A DNA stretch of 64,000 nt, from the NCBI RefSeq assembly GCF_002162315.1, contig NZ_CP021416.1, forward strand, positions 1,624,207-1,688,206, read 5' to 3'. The position numbers and the translations under genes were made by a program. This DNA comes from Sulfurospirillum diekertiae. GTDB lineage: Bacteria > Campylobacterota > Campylobacteria > Campylobacterales > Sulfurospirillaceae. Positions 30,653-42,394 of the stretch are shown here, one piece after another. The notes beneath the pieces were generated by a model. It searched no databases. It was not told the origin of the DNA and was given only the letters and a program-made list of their open reading frames with translations. Numbering within the stretch: the first letter of the stretch is position 1; every line of letters starts with the position of its first letter.

Positions 30653-31434
30653 ACTTTTTTACCAAAATATAAAATAACTCCCGCCATTAACATGGCACAA
30701 CATCCCAATAAAAATGCAACAATTGTTGATCCATTAGCGATGCCATCTAGGGGCAATCCATGTGTATTCATACCAAAATAACCAACAATGAGATTTAAGG
30801 GAAGAAAAATTCCAGAGAAAATTGTCAAAAGGTAGATGGTTTTGTTCATGCGTTCATTATTGCGACTGGTGTAAAAATTATAAAGGTTATTTAACTTGTC
30901 GATTGCCAGTAAAGAGGAGCGATTGGTACGACTTAAATGTTCGTGAATATCTTTAAAATGAATGGATAAAAAATTTTCTTCTTTGAGATAGCTTTCAATA
31001 AAACTCTCCAAAACTTCAACACTCAGTGTTAGAAGGCGGTTAATTCGACTGAGATCTTTTTTTGTGTTAAGCCAATAGCGCATAAATGAACTCAACTGAG
31101 CATTGTCATATAACTGCTCTTCCATCCAATCAATACTTTCATGCAAAGAAGTTAACATTTTCATTGCAATATTTGTTTTTTCATTCAGTAATTCATAGAC
31201 TTTTTCCATCGTTTTAAAATCTATAAATTCTTGCACGTTTTTATCGTACCAATAGCATGAAGTTCCATCGAACACAAAAGCATACGAGTCAATTTTAAGC
31301 TCTTTGTCGCGTGAGGTGGGTAGCGCTAAGATTAAAATATCATAGTTGGATTCTTCCACAAACATGGAAGGATGAGTTGCATTTTTAATATCTAAAAGGT
31401 GGAAACGATCGATCTGGTCGTATAAATGTTTCAT
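30649..31434 (-). CDS. CorA-like divalent-cation channel protein
   Basis: A 261-residue member of the CorA/Mrs2/ZntB superfamily. A cytoplasmic alpha/beta and helical region occupies about residues 1-190. Two C-terminal membrane helices follow, with the signature after the first as 'GYFGMNTHGLPLDG' (GMN conserved) and a basic tail. It is shorter than E. coli CorA (316). The metal is not determined. Its start overlaps the xerH stop by four bases. Confidence 0.85.
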   Translation of the reverse strand: MKHLYDQIDRFHLLDIKNATHPSMFVEESNYDILILALPTSRDKELKIDSYAFVFDGTSCYWYDKNVQEFIDFKTMEKVYELLNEKTNIAMKMLTSLHESIDWMEEQLYDNAQLSSFMRYWLNTKKDLSRINRLLTLSVEVLESFIESYLKEENFLSIHFKDIHEHLSRTNRSSLLAIDKLNNLYNFYTSRNNERMNKTIYLLTIFSGIFLPLNLIVGYFGMNTHGLPLDGIANGSTIVAFLLGCCAMLMAGVILYFGKKV

Positions 31435-32495
31435 TGTACGTCATCCATAGTATTAGCTGCAATTTTTAAACGCTCTTTATCAAAATGGGTATAAATGCGA
31501 GAGGTATTCAAATCAGAGTGTCCAAGTGCTTCTTGCACCAAAATAAGGTCTCTATTTTTTTGATAAAGCAGTGTTGCAAAGGTATGGCGCAACATGTGCG
31601 CACCGTTTTTTTCTTTTCTAATCCCCGCCGTCATGAGGATTTTATCCATGATATAACTGACATACGCTTGCGTCAACGGTTTACCCGTACGGCTTTGAAA
31701 CAAAAGGGGATTTTCAGAACTTCGGTAACTCATCCATTCGCTCAAATCATGCTCAATCTGTTCCACTTTAATCATCGCCGTGCGAGGTTTATTGCCTTTA
31801 CCTCGAATCTGAAAGATGTAGTAATCCTCATCTTTTACCATATCTTTCAGTTTTAAGTCCAAAGCTTCACTGACACGCATACCTGTAAAAATAATCATCT
31901 TAATCAAAAGTCTATTTTTTGCCTGAACATAGGGTTTAAACTCCGTCTCTTCGATCGCTTTGAAAAAGCGTGAGAGCTCTTCTTTATACATGTGAGCCGG
32001 AAGTTTCTCACCCTTTTTACCACCAAGACCTCCCCAGTTCTTAAGCTCGATACGAAATTGATGTGAATTACCTTTAGCGTCTTCGTTCTGTTTGTCAATA
32101 AATTTAAAGAGTGAGACAACCGCCATACGGTAATTTTTCTTTGTGGCATCGGAGAGTGAGCCTGTTTGAGAGGCAAGAAATTCACTCAAAAGTTCTTCAT
32201 CAATCTCTTTAAGAGACGTCAACCCCATAGGTACAATGTAATAGTAAAATTTCTCCAGCGGATTGATAAAAAGATTGATGCCAATTAGCCCAATATTACG
32301 TGCCTCTTTAGCAAGATTTTTTAGCTCATCCATCGTTGCACTACCATGATTGAGCGCGCCAATAATGGCGGAGAGCTTGGCATTTTCTTCGACATGGCGG
32401 TTGGAAAGAGAGGTCAGTTTCGACTTAATAAACCGATCAAGCCAAAAGAGCAAACTTAACTCAAAACGCTCTTTCGCATCCACCGTGTAGCGCAT
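31431..32495 (-). CDS. xerH: Tyrosine recombinase XerH
   Basis: A 354-residue single-recombinase Xer protein for chromosome-dimer resolution in Campylobacterota. Catalytic residues: first arginine in 'FTGMRVSEALDL', lysine in 'IRGKGNKPRTAM', 'HMLRHTFATLLYQKNRDLIL', histidine in 'LGHSDLNTSRIYTHF' with the tyrosine nucleophile. It is very similar to H. pylori XerH as I recall it. I start it at 32495, one base after the tgt stop, because the upstream codons overlap tgt. No dif-type target could be recognised nearby. Confidence 0.9.
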   Translation of the reverse strand: MRYTVDAKERFELSLLFWLDRFIKSKLTSLSNRHVEENAKLSAIIGALNHGSATMDELKNLAKEARNIGLIGINLFINPLEKFYYYIVPMGLTSLKEIDEELLSEFLASQTGSLSDATKKNYRMAVVSLFKFIDKQNEDAKGNSHQFRIELKNWGGLGGKKGEKLPAHMYKEELSRFFKAIEETEFKPYVQAKNRLLIKMIIFTGMRVSEALDLKLKDMVKDEDYYIFQIRGKGNKPRTAMIKVEQIEHDLSEWMSYRSSENPLLFQSRTGKPLTQAYVSYIMDKILMTAGIRKEKNGAHMLRHTFATLLYQKNRDLILVQEALGHSDLNTSRIYTHFDKERLKIAANTMDDVQ

Positions 32496-32496
32496 T

Positions 32497-33642
<1,146 letters not shown>

Positions 33643-33661
33643 TTATGGGGAGTCTTTTACA

Positions 33662-35066
33662 ATGAAAAAAAATTTTGATCATCGCTGATGGCATTCTAGC
33701 AAAACAATTTTTAGAAAAGGTTATGGAAACCGAAGCAGGCGAAAATAGTTACACCATTGTGACCTATAAAGAAGAGACTATACCTAAAAAACGCCCTGAA
33801 AATTTTAAATTTTTCGAATTTGATCCTACAAGTTACGAAAAGCTTGCGATCATTCTCAATGAGCAGTTTTTTCAAATCATGATTATTATGTCCAATGAAC
33901 TGGATGTTAAAGCCACCTACACCAACATTAGACGCGTGGACAGTAAAGTGCGCATCGTCATCATGGACAGATGGGATTTAAAAATTGAAGATAAACGTCT
34001 TTTGATGCTCAACTCCCGTGAAATTCTCGCTTCTCGTTTCACCGATCATCTTCCAAACACGCCGATTGTCGCTCAAAATATCGGACTTGGCATTGGTGAA
34101 ATTATGGAAGTTTCTGTGCCTGTGGGAAGCTCTTACGCCTACCGACATCTCGCTTCTATTGAGCAGAGTAAATGGAAAATTGCAGCCATCTACCGCTCAA
34201 ATACACTTATTTTACCGCGTCCTGCATTGATGCTTCTTCCTAATGATCTTTTGCTGATGATTGGTGATCCTAAAGTGTTGCAAAGTGTCTTTAAAAGTAT
34301 CAAACGAGAATTGGGACAATTCCCTTCACCCTTTGGAAGCAGTATTTACTGTATCATTGACATGCTAAGGATGGATGATACAGAGATTGATACACTCATC
34401 AACGATGCCTTGTTATTGCACTCCAAACTTAATAGCAACAAATTACATGTAAAGATCATCAATCCGACGTACTCCAAGACACTCGAAAAGATCAAAGGCT
34501 ACAGTAATCACCATATACACGTTATGATTGACTATTTTGAGACCAGCCCGCGTAAAGTTTTGCGTGAAGATACAGAAAAAATGGACATCGGTTTGATTGT
34601 CGTAATGAACAACTTTTTCCAAAAAAACAAACGTACACTCTATAAAACAAAATTGCCGATTTTTAAGATGGGTAAACGTGGCTTTGGTGGTCTAAACCAA
34701 GGGGTAGTTCTAAGCAATGACGCCCATGAAATTGAGCAAGAATCTTCGGTGATTTTTGATGTGGCAACCCAACTCTCACTTGAACTCAAACTCTACAGCT
34801 ATAACCCTGACCATGAAAATGCAAAAAATAGCTTGATTGAGCATTTTGACAACCTTTCAAAGATCTTTGGGCGTGAAGTGGATGTGGTGCAAAGTGATAA
34901 AAATCCATTGGTAAAGCTTCGTAATAAAAACAATATTTTGCAATTCATACCTTTTAGCCCTAAAATTTTGGAAGCTAATTTTTTCTCTATTTTCTCTACA
35001 GATATGGAAAAACTTCACTTTAAACTTGCCAATAATTATCAGCTATTTATCCCAATCAATGCATAA
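33662..35066 (+). CDS. TrkA-domain protein, frameshifted at its start
   Basis: About 467 residues after repair. ATG at 33662 is followed by eight A residues (33665-33672) and, as read, stops after eight codons; with seven it reads MKKILIIADGILAKQF and joins the long open frame. An N-terminal Rossmann-like domain is followed by a TrkA-C (RCK) region at about 135-215 ('MEVSVPVGSSYAYRHLASIE', 'LMLLPNDLLLMIGDPK'). No membrane segments are seen. It resembles potassium-channel regulatory subunits but no channel gene is adjacent. I recall the same neighbour between tgt and aroB in H. pylori and C. jejuni. Confidence 0.75.
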
Positions 35067-35111
35067 TTAAGTGCTTTTTGAGTATGATAAATAAAAAAAT
35101 ATGGATAGATA

Positions 35112-36161
35112 ATGCAAGTCAATGTTGTCTTAAATAAAACCACTTCAAAAGATTATAGCGTCACAATAGACTCTTTTAAAAGAGCTTATTTTTGATACAA
35201 AAGTTTTAATCGTAACCAATACCACGGTAGCAGCTCTTCACCTTGAAGCGCTCCAAAAAAAAACTTTTTGCCAAAGAACTTTATACGGTTATTTTACCCG
35301 ATGGCGAAATGTATAAAAAATTTTGAGAGTCTCAATCTTATTTTAGACGCATGTTTTGAACATCGCTTAGATCGTCAATCTCTTTTAATTGCCTTTGGAG
35401 GAGGGGTTATTGGTGATATGACGGGGTTTGCTGCTTCGATTTATCAACGAGGTATTAGCTTCATTCAAATTCCTACAACGCTTTTAGCGCAGGTCGATGC
35501 GAGTGTGGGTGGCAAAACAGGTATCAACAACCGTTATGGCAAAAACCTCATTGGCTCTTTTTGGCAACCATGCGCCGTTTATTGCGATAGTGCGTTTCTT
35601 AAAACTTTGCCAAAGCGTGAATTTGCCGCAGGTGTTGCAGAAATTATCAAAATGGCAGTCACGTTTGATAAAGATTTTTTTGAGTGGCTTGAAACACACG
35701 ATCTTCACGATGAAACTCATCTTACAACGGCCATTCATAAAAGCATCGCTATCAAAGCCGATGTTGTTTCACAAGACGAAACAGAAAGAGGCATACGCGC
35801 CATTTTAAACTATGGACATACGTTTGCGCATGTGATCGAAAACCAAACTCAATACAGCACCTATTTACACGGTGAAGCTGTTGCCATTGGTATTGTGATG
35901 GCAAACGCTTTAGCACAAAAACTGGGGCTGTTAAGCAAGGAAGAGGGCAGTCGAATAGAAGCCCTCTTAGAACGTTACGCGTTACCAACACACTATGATA
36001 TTAGTGATCCAGAAGCTTTTTACGATGCTTTTTTCTTAGATAAAAAAAGTGCTCATGACAAAATAACATTTATTTTAGCCAATGGAATTGGTGGCAATGA
36101 TATGCGTAACAACATTACCAAAGAGGTTGTTTTAGAAGCATTAAAGGACGTCAATGTGTAA
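35112..36161 (+). CDS. aroB: 3-dehydroquinate synthase AroB, with three frameshifts
   Basis: About 348 residues after repair; second enzyme of the shikimate pathway. The intact part begins at about 35268 and shows '[20 protein letters not shown]', '[20 protein letters not shown]' and '[20 protein letters not shown]'. The N-terminus from ATG 35112 ([15 protein letters not shown]) can be read through only by removing one A from each of three runs: 35178-35181, 35255-35263 and 35315-35320. All three repairs restore typical AroB sequence ([33 protein letters not shown]). Three identical errors in an essential-pathway gene argue for sequencing error rather than decay. Confidence 0.9.
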
Positions 36162-37767
36162 AAAAATTCTTTGGTTGATTTTCTTTACATGTAATCTTCT
36201 TTTAGCAGAAACAAACAGCACTTTAAAGCTTGAAGACGCCATGAAAACGGAAGTTCTCCATCAAAAAGTGGCTGCCATTGATGAAACCATCCAAAACAAT
36301 CTCTGGTACAAGCGTTATGGCAATTACCTAAGTTATCAAAAATTGATCGAAGAGTTATCGACAGTCGATGCCGAACTTAAAAAAGTAAAAACGGCCAAAG
36401 ACAAAGTTTCTGTAGAAAAACGTGAAAGATTGACGAGCAAACAAGAGTCACTTGAAAAACAGATCGAACTTTTGCAAGAGTTTAAAAACTCTCCTTTTAG
36501 CAAAATAATTGAGTCAACTGATTTGGAGACGTACCCAAAAATCACGAATCCGCTTGCTATTATTTCAGCACTTTCGTACATCAAAAAAAATCAAACAAGA
36601 TAGTATGGATTATAAAGCACAAATTGATCGTTTAGACTTGCTGGTTACAAAACTCAAAGAAAAACTGGCTCTAATCGAAGAAATTTACCAAATTGAGCCT
36701 ATAATTACCAATGAAGACATGATCTATGAGGCACAAAAAGAGCTTAATGCCTTTATCGTTGCACAAGAGATTGCGAGTACCAGTTACTCTTTACATGTAA
36801 AGAAAGTCGAAGAGGCAACGATTCGTATTACGCAAGACATTACTTTACAAATGAAACGTGCCTTCAACATCGGTATATTCATTGTTGTTGTCATTGTTTT
36901 TACGCTTTTACTCAAATTTTTTGCTAAACGTTATATCAAAGACAATGAGCGTTTTTATACTGCCAATAAAATTATCAATTTTGCCAACGTCACACTGATT
37001 ATTCTTATTTTACTTTTTTCCTACATCGAAAATGTCTCCTACCTTGTAACTGTTTTAGGTTTTGCCTCTGCGGGTATTGCGATTGCGATGAAAGACTGGT
37101 TTATGAGCATCTTAGGATGGATGGTCATCATTTTTGGGGGCAGTTTCCACGTTGGAGATCGTATCAAAGTTAAAAAAGATGGTCTGCCTTATGTTGGCGA
37201 TATTATCGATATTTCACTCCTGCGTATGACGGTACTTGAAGACATTACCTTAACATCGTATATGGAAAACACGCGCTCAGGAAGAATTTTCTTTGTGCCT
37301 AACAATCTCATTTTCTCTGCGGTTATTTCAAACTATACACATGGTACAATGCGCACTGTTTGGGATGGCATTAACATCTACATCACCTTTGGTTCAAACC
37401 ATAAAAAAGCGGTTCATATAGCACGAGAAATTACCAAAAAATATTCAAAAGGTTACACAGACATTGCACGCAAACAGCTCAATTTACTCCGCAATCAGTA
37501 CAGCCTTAAAAACACAAACGTTGAACCTCGCATATTTTCATTCGTTGAGCCACAAGGATTTTGTATCAACTGCTGGTATATGACAAACTCGTATGCAGCA
37601 CTCTCACTTCGTGGAACGATTGGCTGTGAAATTATTGATGCTTTTATGCAAGAAGATGACATTACGATTGCTTACCAAACACATAATATCAATATTGGGA
37701 AGCAAGAGCGACCCTCATTTCCACCCGATGAACTAAAGAGTCCTGATGAAAAAAAGTCTTTTTTTAA
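36154..37767 (+). CDS. MscS-family mechanosensitive channel, frameshifted
   Basis: About 536 residues after repair. A signal peptide is followed by a long coiled-coil periplasmic region (about 30-220), then membrane helices and the MscS pore and beta domain ('[20 protein letters not shown]', '[15 protein letters not shown]', '[16 protein letters not shown]'). As read it splits at the A8 run 36583-36590 and then runs on into mtaB. With one base removed there and from the A7 (37749-37755) and T7 (37759-37765) runs, it ends DEKSLF at 37767. It overlaps aroB upstream by eight bases and mtaB downstream. The iterated palindrome occurs twice, encoding FTCN in the signal peptide and LHVK in the coiled coil. 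Confidence 0.82.
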
Positions 37768-38992
37768 AACGTTCGGATGTCGCACCAACATCTATGACAC
37801 CCAAGTGATGATGGAAAACCTTACTGATTTTGAAGTGACCGAAGTCGAGCAAGAAGCCCAGATCATTGTTGTCAACTCCTGCACGGTCACCAATGGTGCG
37901 GACACAGGCGTGCGAAGTTACATCAACCACGTCACCAAAGAGGGTAAAAAAGTCATTTTAGCAGGCTGTGGAGCGATCAGCAAAGGCGAGAGTCTTTTTA
38001 GCCAAAACAAAGTTTTTGGAGTCATGGGTCACTCAGAAAAAGGGCAGATCAATACGCTTCTCAAACAAGAGATACCGTTTTATCAAATCGGTGATCTCAC
38101 CTCTTTAGATGAGACAATTGTTCACGAATACACGGGCAAAACCAAAGCGTTTATCAAAATTCAAGAAGGGTGCAATTTTAGGTGTTCCTACTGCATCATT
38201 CCTTACGTCAGAGGCAATGCGAGAAGCCAAGATGAAAGTAAAATCATTGAACAAGTGCAAAAACTAGCTCTCAATGGCTATGGTGAATTTGTACTGACAG
38301 GCACAAATATCGGCAGTTACGGCAAAGACAAAGGTAGTTCTCTGGGAAAACTCGTTCAACGTTTAGGCGCTATCAGGGGAGTTAGACGCATTCGTTTGGG
38401 GAGTATTGAACCTGTGCAGATCGATGAGAGTTTTAGAGAAATTCTAGGCGAACCGTGGTTGGAGCGACATTTACATGTAGCGCTTCAACACACCTCTGAG
38501 CGTATGCTAGAGCTTATGCGAAGACGCAACAATGTCAAACGCGACTTGGAACTTTTCCAAGAGCTCAGTGAGCGTGGCTTTGCGCTAGGAACGGATTACA
38601 TCACAGGACATCCGGGCGAGAGTGAAGAGATTTGGCATGAAGCGTTCACGACTTTAGAACAATTTCCCCTCACACATCTACACGCTTTTACTTACTCAAA
38701 ACGTGATGGCACGCCTTCAAGTACGATGAAACCCGAAGTCAAAGGTGATGTTGCCAAAGAGCGACTTAAGAGTATAGAAGCCCTTGTAGAGTCGAAAAAC
38801 ATTACTTTTAGGCAAAAAAATAGTGCAATACCTTTAAACGTCTTGGTCGAAGAGTATAAAGATGACCACTACGTCGGATACGACCAATTTTTCAATAAAG
38901 TCATCATTCAAAGTAATCGTGACATTCTAAAAGAGTGGGTGACTATCGAAAACTATGCCATCAAACAGGAGGCTAATTATGCGCATTTTTAA
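37746..38992 (+). CDS. mtaB: tRNA threonylcarbamoyladenosine methylthiotransferase MtaB
   Basis: About 414 residues after repair; a radical-SAM enzyme that adds a methylthio group to t6A37 of tRNA. The radical-SAM cluster is 'GCNFRCSYCIIPYVRGNARS', and the N-terminal domain begins '[20 protein letters not shown]' with 'VVNSCTVTNGAD', giving the second cluster cysteines. Restoring A6 and T6 at 37749-37765 gives the family start MKKVFFKTFG from ATG 37746. The apparent fusion to the channel gene is therefore not real. The FtsH-like gene starts inside its last codons. Confidence 0.9.
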
Positions 38993-40640
38993 ATCCCAAA
39001 AACTGATGCTTGCCATCATGGCACTGAGCATATTTGCTGTGCTACTCGCATTTGGGTATTTACGTATAACGCCTAAAATTATTGATCTACCAACCTATCA
39101 TGCACTTTTAGAAAGTGGTGGGATCAAAAAAGCCAAAGTCGAAGACAATGAAGTATGGCTATACGGTCTTAACGATCAATTTGTCATCATCAAAGATGGT
39201 ATTGACATTGGAGAACTTCTTAAAAAAGTACCCATTGAAGTCCAAAAGTCCAATCCTTTTTTTGAAGACCTTGTTATTTTAGGTATGCTCGGAAGTCTTC
39301 TATTTGCACTGTTTTTTTATGCACGTAAAAAGAGGGCTGAAGATATTAAAAAAGAGCAAGAAACCAACCAAAAAGCCTATGCAAGCTACGATCCATTTAT
39401 GAGTAGCATCATCAGACCTGTCAGGGCACACGTCAGCTTTAAAGATGTTGCGGGCATTCAAGATGTCAAGGAAGAGCTTGAAGAGATCGTAGATTTCCTC
39501 AAAAATCCCGCACGCTACAAACGTTATGGCATTACCCTTCCCAAAGGTGTGCTTTTAGTTGGTCCTCCGGGCGTGGGTAAAACGATGATCGCCAAAGCCG
39601 TTGCAGGCGAGGCGAGTGTGCCGTTCTTCTACCAAAGCGGTGCGACCTTTGTGCAGATTTACGTAGGAATGGGTGCGAAGAGGGTTAAAGAGCTTTTTTC
39701 CCAAGCGAAGGCTCATGCTCCCTCCATCATCTTTATCGACGAAATTGATGCCGTGGGGCGCGCGCGTGGTGGCATGCGAAACGACGAGCGCGAATCAACA
39801 CTGAATCAACTTCTTACAGAAATGGACGGCTTTGAAGACAGCAGTGGCGTCATCGTCATTGCCGCGACCAATAAAATTGATATCATCGACGAGGCACTGC
39901 TTCGCTCAGGTCGATTTGATAGACGTATTTTTATCTCTCTTCCTGATAAAAACGATCGTTTAGAGATCATCAAAGCGTATATGCGCAACAAACCAACCGA
40001 AATCAATTTGGAAGAACTCGCCAATATGAGTGTCGGCTTTAGTGGCGCAGCACTGGCAACGTTTGTCAATGAAGCCGCCATTAACGCGCTTCGCCGAGGC
40101 TCTACCATCCTTGAACTTGCTGATTTTGTAGCCGTACGTCAAAAAGTGTTGATGGGTAAGAAGAAAGTGCTTAGCTTCTCCGATGAAGAGAAGAAAATCC
40201 AAGCGCTCTACCAAGCCGCAAAAGCACTGTGTGCATACTGGTTTGAAATCGATTTTGATAAAATTAGCATTGTCAATGACCGCCTTAAAGATATGGATAG
40301 AGAGATCGAGTCTAAAACACAAATGCTCTCTCGGATCAAAGTCTATCTTGCAGGCATGGTTGCAACGAAACTCGCGTACAATGAAAAATTTACCAACGCC
40401 ACAGAAGATCTCAGTCGTGCAACTGCGATCGCCAAAGAGATGGTTGAAGTCTATGGCATGGGCGAAAAACTCATTCCCTATGAGAGCGACGTCTTACTCA
40501 TTTTGGAAAATTCACAAGCAGAACTTGAGCACTTTTTAGAAGGTATGAACACCATTCTCACCAAAATTTCTGATGAGCTTTACAGTGTAGAGAGCATCTC
40601 AAAAGTGCGTTTAAAAGCCATTATCGATGAAGTTCTTTAG
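38979..40640 (+). CDS. FtsH-like AAA+ membrane ATPase lacking the protease motif
   Basis: A 553-residue protein with the FtsH layout: two N-terminal membrane helices (about 8-28 and 95-112) around a small periplasmic domain, then an AAA+ module with Walker A 'LVGPPGVGKTMIAKAVAGEA', Walker B 'IIFIDEIDAVGRARGG' and second region of homology 'ATNKIDIIDEALLRSGRFDR'. The HEXXH zinc motif expected in the M41 domain is absent; the equivalent stretch reads ALYQAAKALCAYW. It should be an unfoldase without peptidase activity. Start 38979 follows CAGGAGG. I recall the same kind of gene between mtaB and bioV in H. pylori (HP0286). Confidence 0.88.
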   Translation: MRIFKSQKLMLAIMALSIFAVLLAFGYLRITPKIIDLPTYHALLESGGIKKAKVEDNEVWLYGLNDQFVIIKDGIDIGELLKKVPIEVQKSNPFFEDLVILGMLGSLLFALFFYARKKRAEDIKKEQETNQKAYASYDPFMSSIIRPVRAHVSFKDVAGIQDVKEELEEIVDFLKNPARYKRYGITLPKGVLLVGPPGVGKTMIAKAVAGEASVPFFYQSGATFVQIYVGMGAKRVKELFSQAKAHAPSIIFIDEIDAVGRARGGMRNDERESTLNQLLTEMDGFEDSSGVIVIAATNKIDIIDEALLRSGRFDRRIFISLPDKNDRLEIIKAYMRNKPTEINLEELANMSVGFSGAALATFVNEAAINALRRGSTILELADFVAVRQKVLMGKKKVLSFSDEEKKIQALYQAAKALCAYWFEIDFDKISIVNDRLKDMDREIESKTQMLSRIKVYLAGMVATKLAYNEKFTNATEDLSRATAIAKEMVEVYGMGEKLIPYESDVLLILENSQAELEHFLEGMNTILTKISDELYSVESISKVRLKAIIDEVL

Positions 40641-41136
40641 TGGATTTTGCCTTGCAAACGAGCAAGAACTCTTTTCTTCGTACCTAAACCAAAGCGATTT
40701 CACCGTCGCTGGGTTTAGTTACGGAGCGATTAAAGCTTTTGAATACACTCTTACATGTAAAGAGCGCATCGACACCCTCCAACTCTTCTCACCTGCCTTT
40801 TTTGAGGATAAAGATGCCAAATTCAAAAAGCTTCAAACCTTGTCTTTTTCCAAAAACAGTGAGCTTTATACACAAAATTTTATGCAAAATATTGTGTATC
40901 CTTCCACGTTTGATATGCAACCATTTTTGAAACAAGGAAGTTTGGAAGAGTTAAATGAGCTTTTACACTACACGTGGAATGAGGAGCGTTTATGCGCTTT
41001 GAAAGAACGAGGCGTGAACATCGAAGTCTATGTAGGCGAGTGTGACACCATCATCAATGCTTTACATGTAAAGGATTTTTTCGTACCTTATGCAAGTGTT
41101 TACTACCTCAAACGAGTAGGGCATATTTTAAAATGA
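40627..41136 (+). CDS. bioV: Pimeloyl-ACP methyl ester esterase, BioV type
   Basis: A 169-residue alpha/beta hydrolase that would release pimeloyl-ACP for biotin synthesis, the role shown for BioV in Helicobacter. 'MKFFSGFCLANEQELF' and 'VAGFSYGAIKAFEYTL' (nucleophile serine in GFSYG) match H. pylori BioV as I recall it; a catalytic histidine is in 'LKRVGHILK' at the C-terminus. It overlaps the FtsH-like gene by 14 bases. Two palindrome copies lie within it, encoding LTCKER and ALHVKDF. Confidence 0.85.
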   Translation: MKFFSGFCLANEQELFSSYLNQSDFTVAGFSYGAIKAFEYTLTCKERIDTLQLFSPAFFEDKDAKFKKLQTLSFSKNSELYTQNFMQNIVYPSTFDMQPFLKQGSLEELNELLHYTWNEERLCALKERGVNIEVYVGECDTIINALHVKDFFVPYASVYYLKRVGHILK

Positions 41137-41495
41137 TGCAACCTTTAGATGAAGCCGCCGTTTTAAAACGCTTACAAAAACCATCCCCTCGTGCTTTTTT
41201 CCTTTTGTTCTATACTAGCCAATGCACTCAATGCAAAATCGCCCACACAAGAGTAGAACGCGTCATGCAAAAGGAAACCTTTGAAGTGGACTTTTTTACA
41301 TGTAATCTTGATGATGCCCCCAAAGTGAGTGAGCATTTTGGCATTCGCTCTGTACCCGTGTGTATGACTTACAATAAAAAAGGCGAGCAACAAAGGGTCG
41401 AATACGCCCTCAAATCCGAAGCCGTTTATGAGAGTATGGTACTGGGCGTGAATACGCAAAAAGGCGACCCGAAGTCACGGTTGTTGGGGTTTTAG
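41133..41495 (+). CDS. Thioredoxin-like protein
   Basis: A 120-residue thioredoxin-fold protein. The active-site region is 'LLFYTSQCTQCKIAHTRVER' (CTQC in place of CGPC), and the cis-proline region is 'FGIRSVPVCMTYNKKGEQ'. No signal peptide, so it is cytoplasmic. It overlaps bioV by four bases and ends the operon. The iterated palindrome at 41295-41305 encodes FTCN in a beta strand. The reductase partner is not known. Confidence 0.82.
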   Translation: MMQPLDEAAVLKRLQKPSPRAFFLLFYTSQCTQCKIAHTRVERVMQKETFEVDFFTCNLDDAPKVSEHFGIRSVPVCMTYNKKGEQQRVEYALKSEAVYESMVLGVNTQKGDPKSRLLGF

Positions 41496-41576
41496 AGATT
41501 AGGTGATACTTTTACATGTAAATGAAAATAGAAGTCTAACTGCACCTCTTTTATTCTGTTGATAAGGAATTACTCA

Positions 41577-42350
41577 ATGAAAAAAATCATTCTTGCTTTA
41601 GTCGTAGTAGTATTGCTCATTGGTATAGGAATCAACATATCGTTTCAATCGCATAGCAATGTTCAAATCGAGATGTCAAATGACATATCGCAATTAGCTC
41701 CTGGTAAAACCTTAAGACTCGAAGTACCTCAAGTTCTAGCCAATGATAGTAAACAGAGAGTTTTTGAGATACGAATACCTGAACACTATAAACCTGATGA
41801 TAGTATACCTTTACTGGTATGGTTTAGCCCAGGTAATGGTTCAAATAGCATTAGTTCTATTCCTCCGATTGTAGATAAGACCAAATTTCTTTTAGTAGCT
41901 ATACCCTATCCAGATAATCAATTACCAAGAGTAGCTATTGAAGCCAACACAATTGATAATTTTTGGGACTATGAAAAACCTATGTTGGACTATGTAAAGT
42001 ACATGATTCCCAATATTGATCCTAACATAAAAATTGCTGCAGGTTTTAGTAGCGGAGCACATTTAGTCGGATCAGGATTGGATCGAAATTGGATTGGTTT
42101 TACCGATTTTTTTACCGTTTACATTTTACATGAAGGCGGAGGCTCTCCTAGTAATACCTATCAAGGGGCAAAGAGCACGCATAAGATATTGGTTACATAT
42201 GGGCTACAGAATAACAGCTATGGGCAAGTGGTTGTGGTAAATATGAAAAAATCAGGCATCGTTCCAGATGTCATCAAACTAACGAATACAGGGCATACGA
42301 TGAGCCAAGAAAGTATTGATGCCATAAGAAGATGGGTTAATGTTTTATAA
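41577..42350 (+). CDS. Exported alpha/beta-hydrolase-like protein
   Basis: 257 residues from an ATG preceded by AAGGAATT; an upstream in-frame ATT is unlikely. An N-terminal hydrophobic segment (IILALVVVVLLIGIGI) acts as signal or anchor. The rest has the outline of a poly-hydroxybutyrate-esterase-like hydrolase: a possible nucleophile elbow in 'AAGFSSGAHLVGSG' and a late histidine in 'TNTGHTMSQESID'. Substrate unknown. It stands alone between the bioV operon and the convergent oxidoreductase. Confidence 0.65.
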   Translation: MKKIILALVVVVLLIGIGINISFQSHSNVQIEMSNDISQLAPGKTLRLEVPQVLANDSKQRVFEIRIPEHYKPDDSIPLLVWFSPGNGSNSISSIPPIVDKTKFLLVAIPYPDNQLPRVAIEANTIDNFWDYEKPMLDYVKYMIPNIDPNIKIAAGFSSGAHLVGSGLDRNWIGFTDFFTVYILHEGGGSPSNTYQGAKSTHKILVTYGLQNNSYGQVVVVNMKKSGIVPDVIKLTNTGHTMSQESIDAIRRWVNVL

Positions 42351-42394
42351 GAGAAAGAGATAAATGTTAACCGCTTTTATATTTTATAATTACC

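Noticed and set aside
31431..32495. The tyrosine recombinase as an integrase of a genomic island
   Set aside because: It matches XerH, the chromosomal dimer-resolution enzyme of Campylobacterota, lies in a housekeeping context next to tgt, and no attachment repeats or foreign genes surround it.
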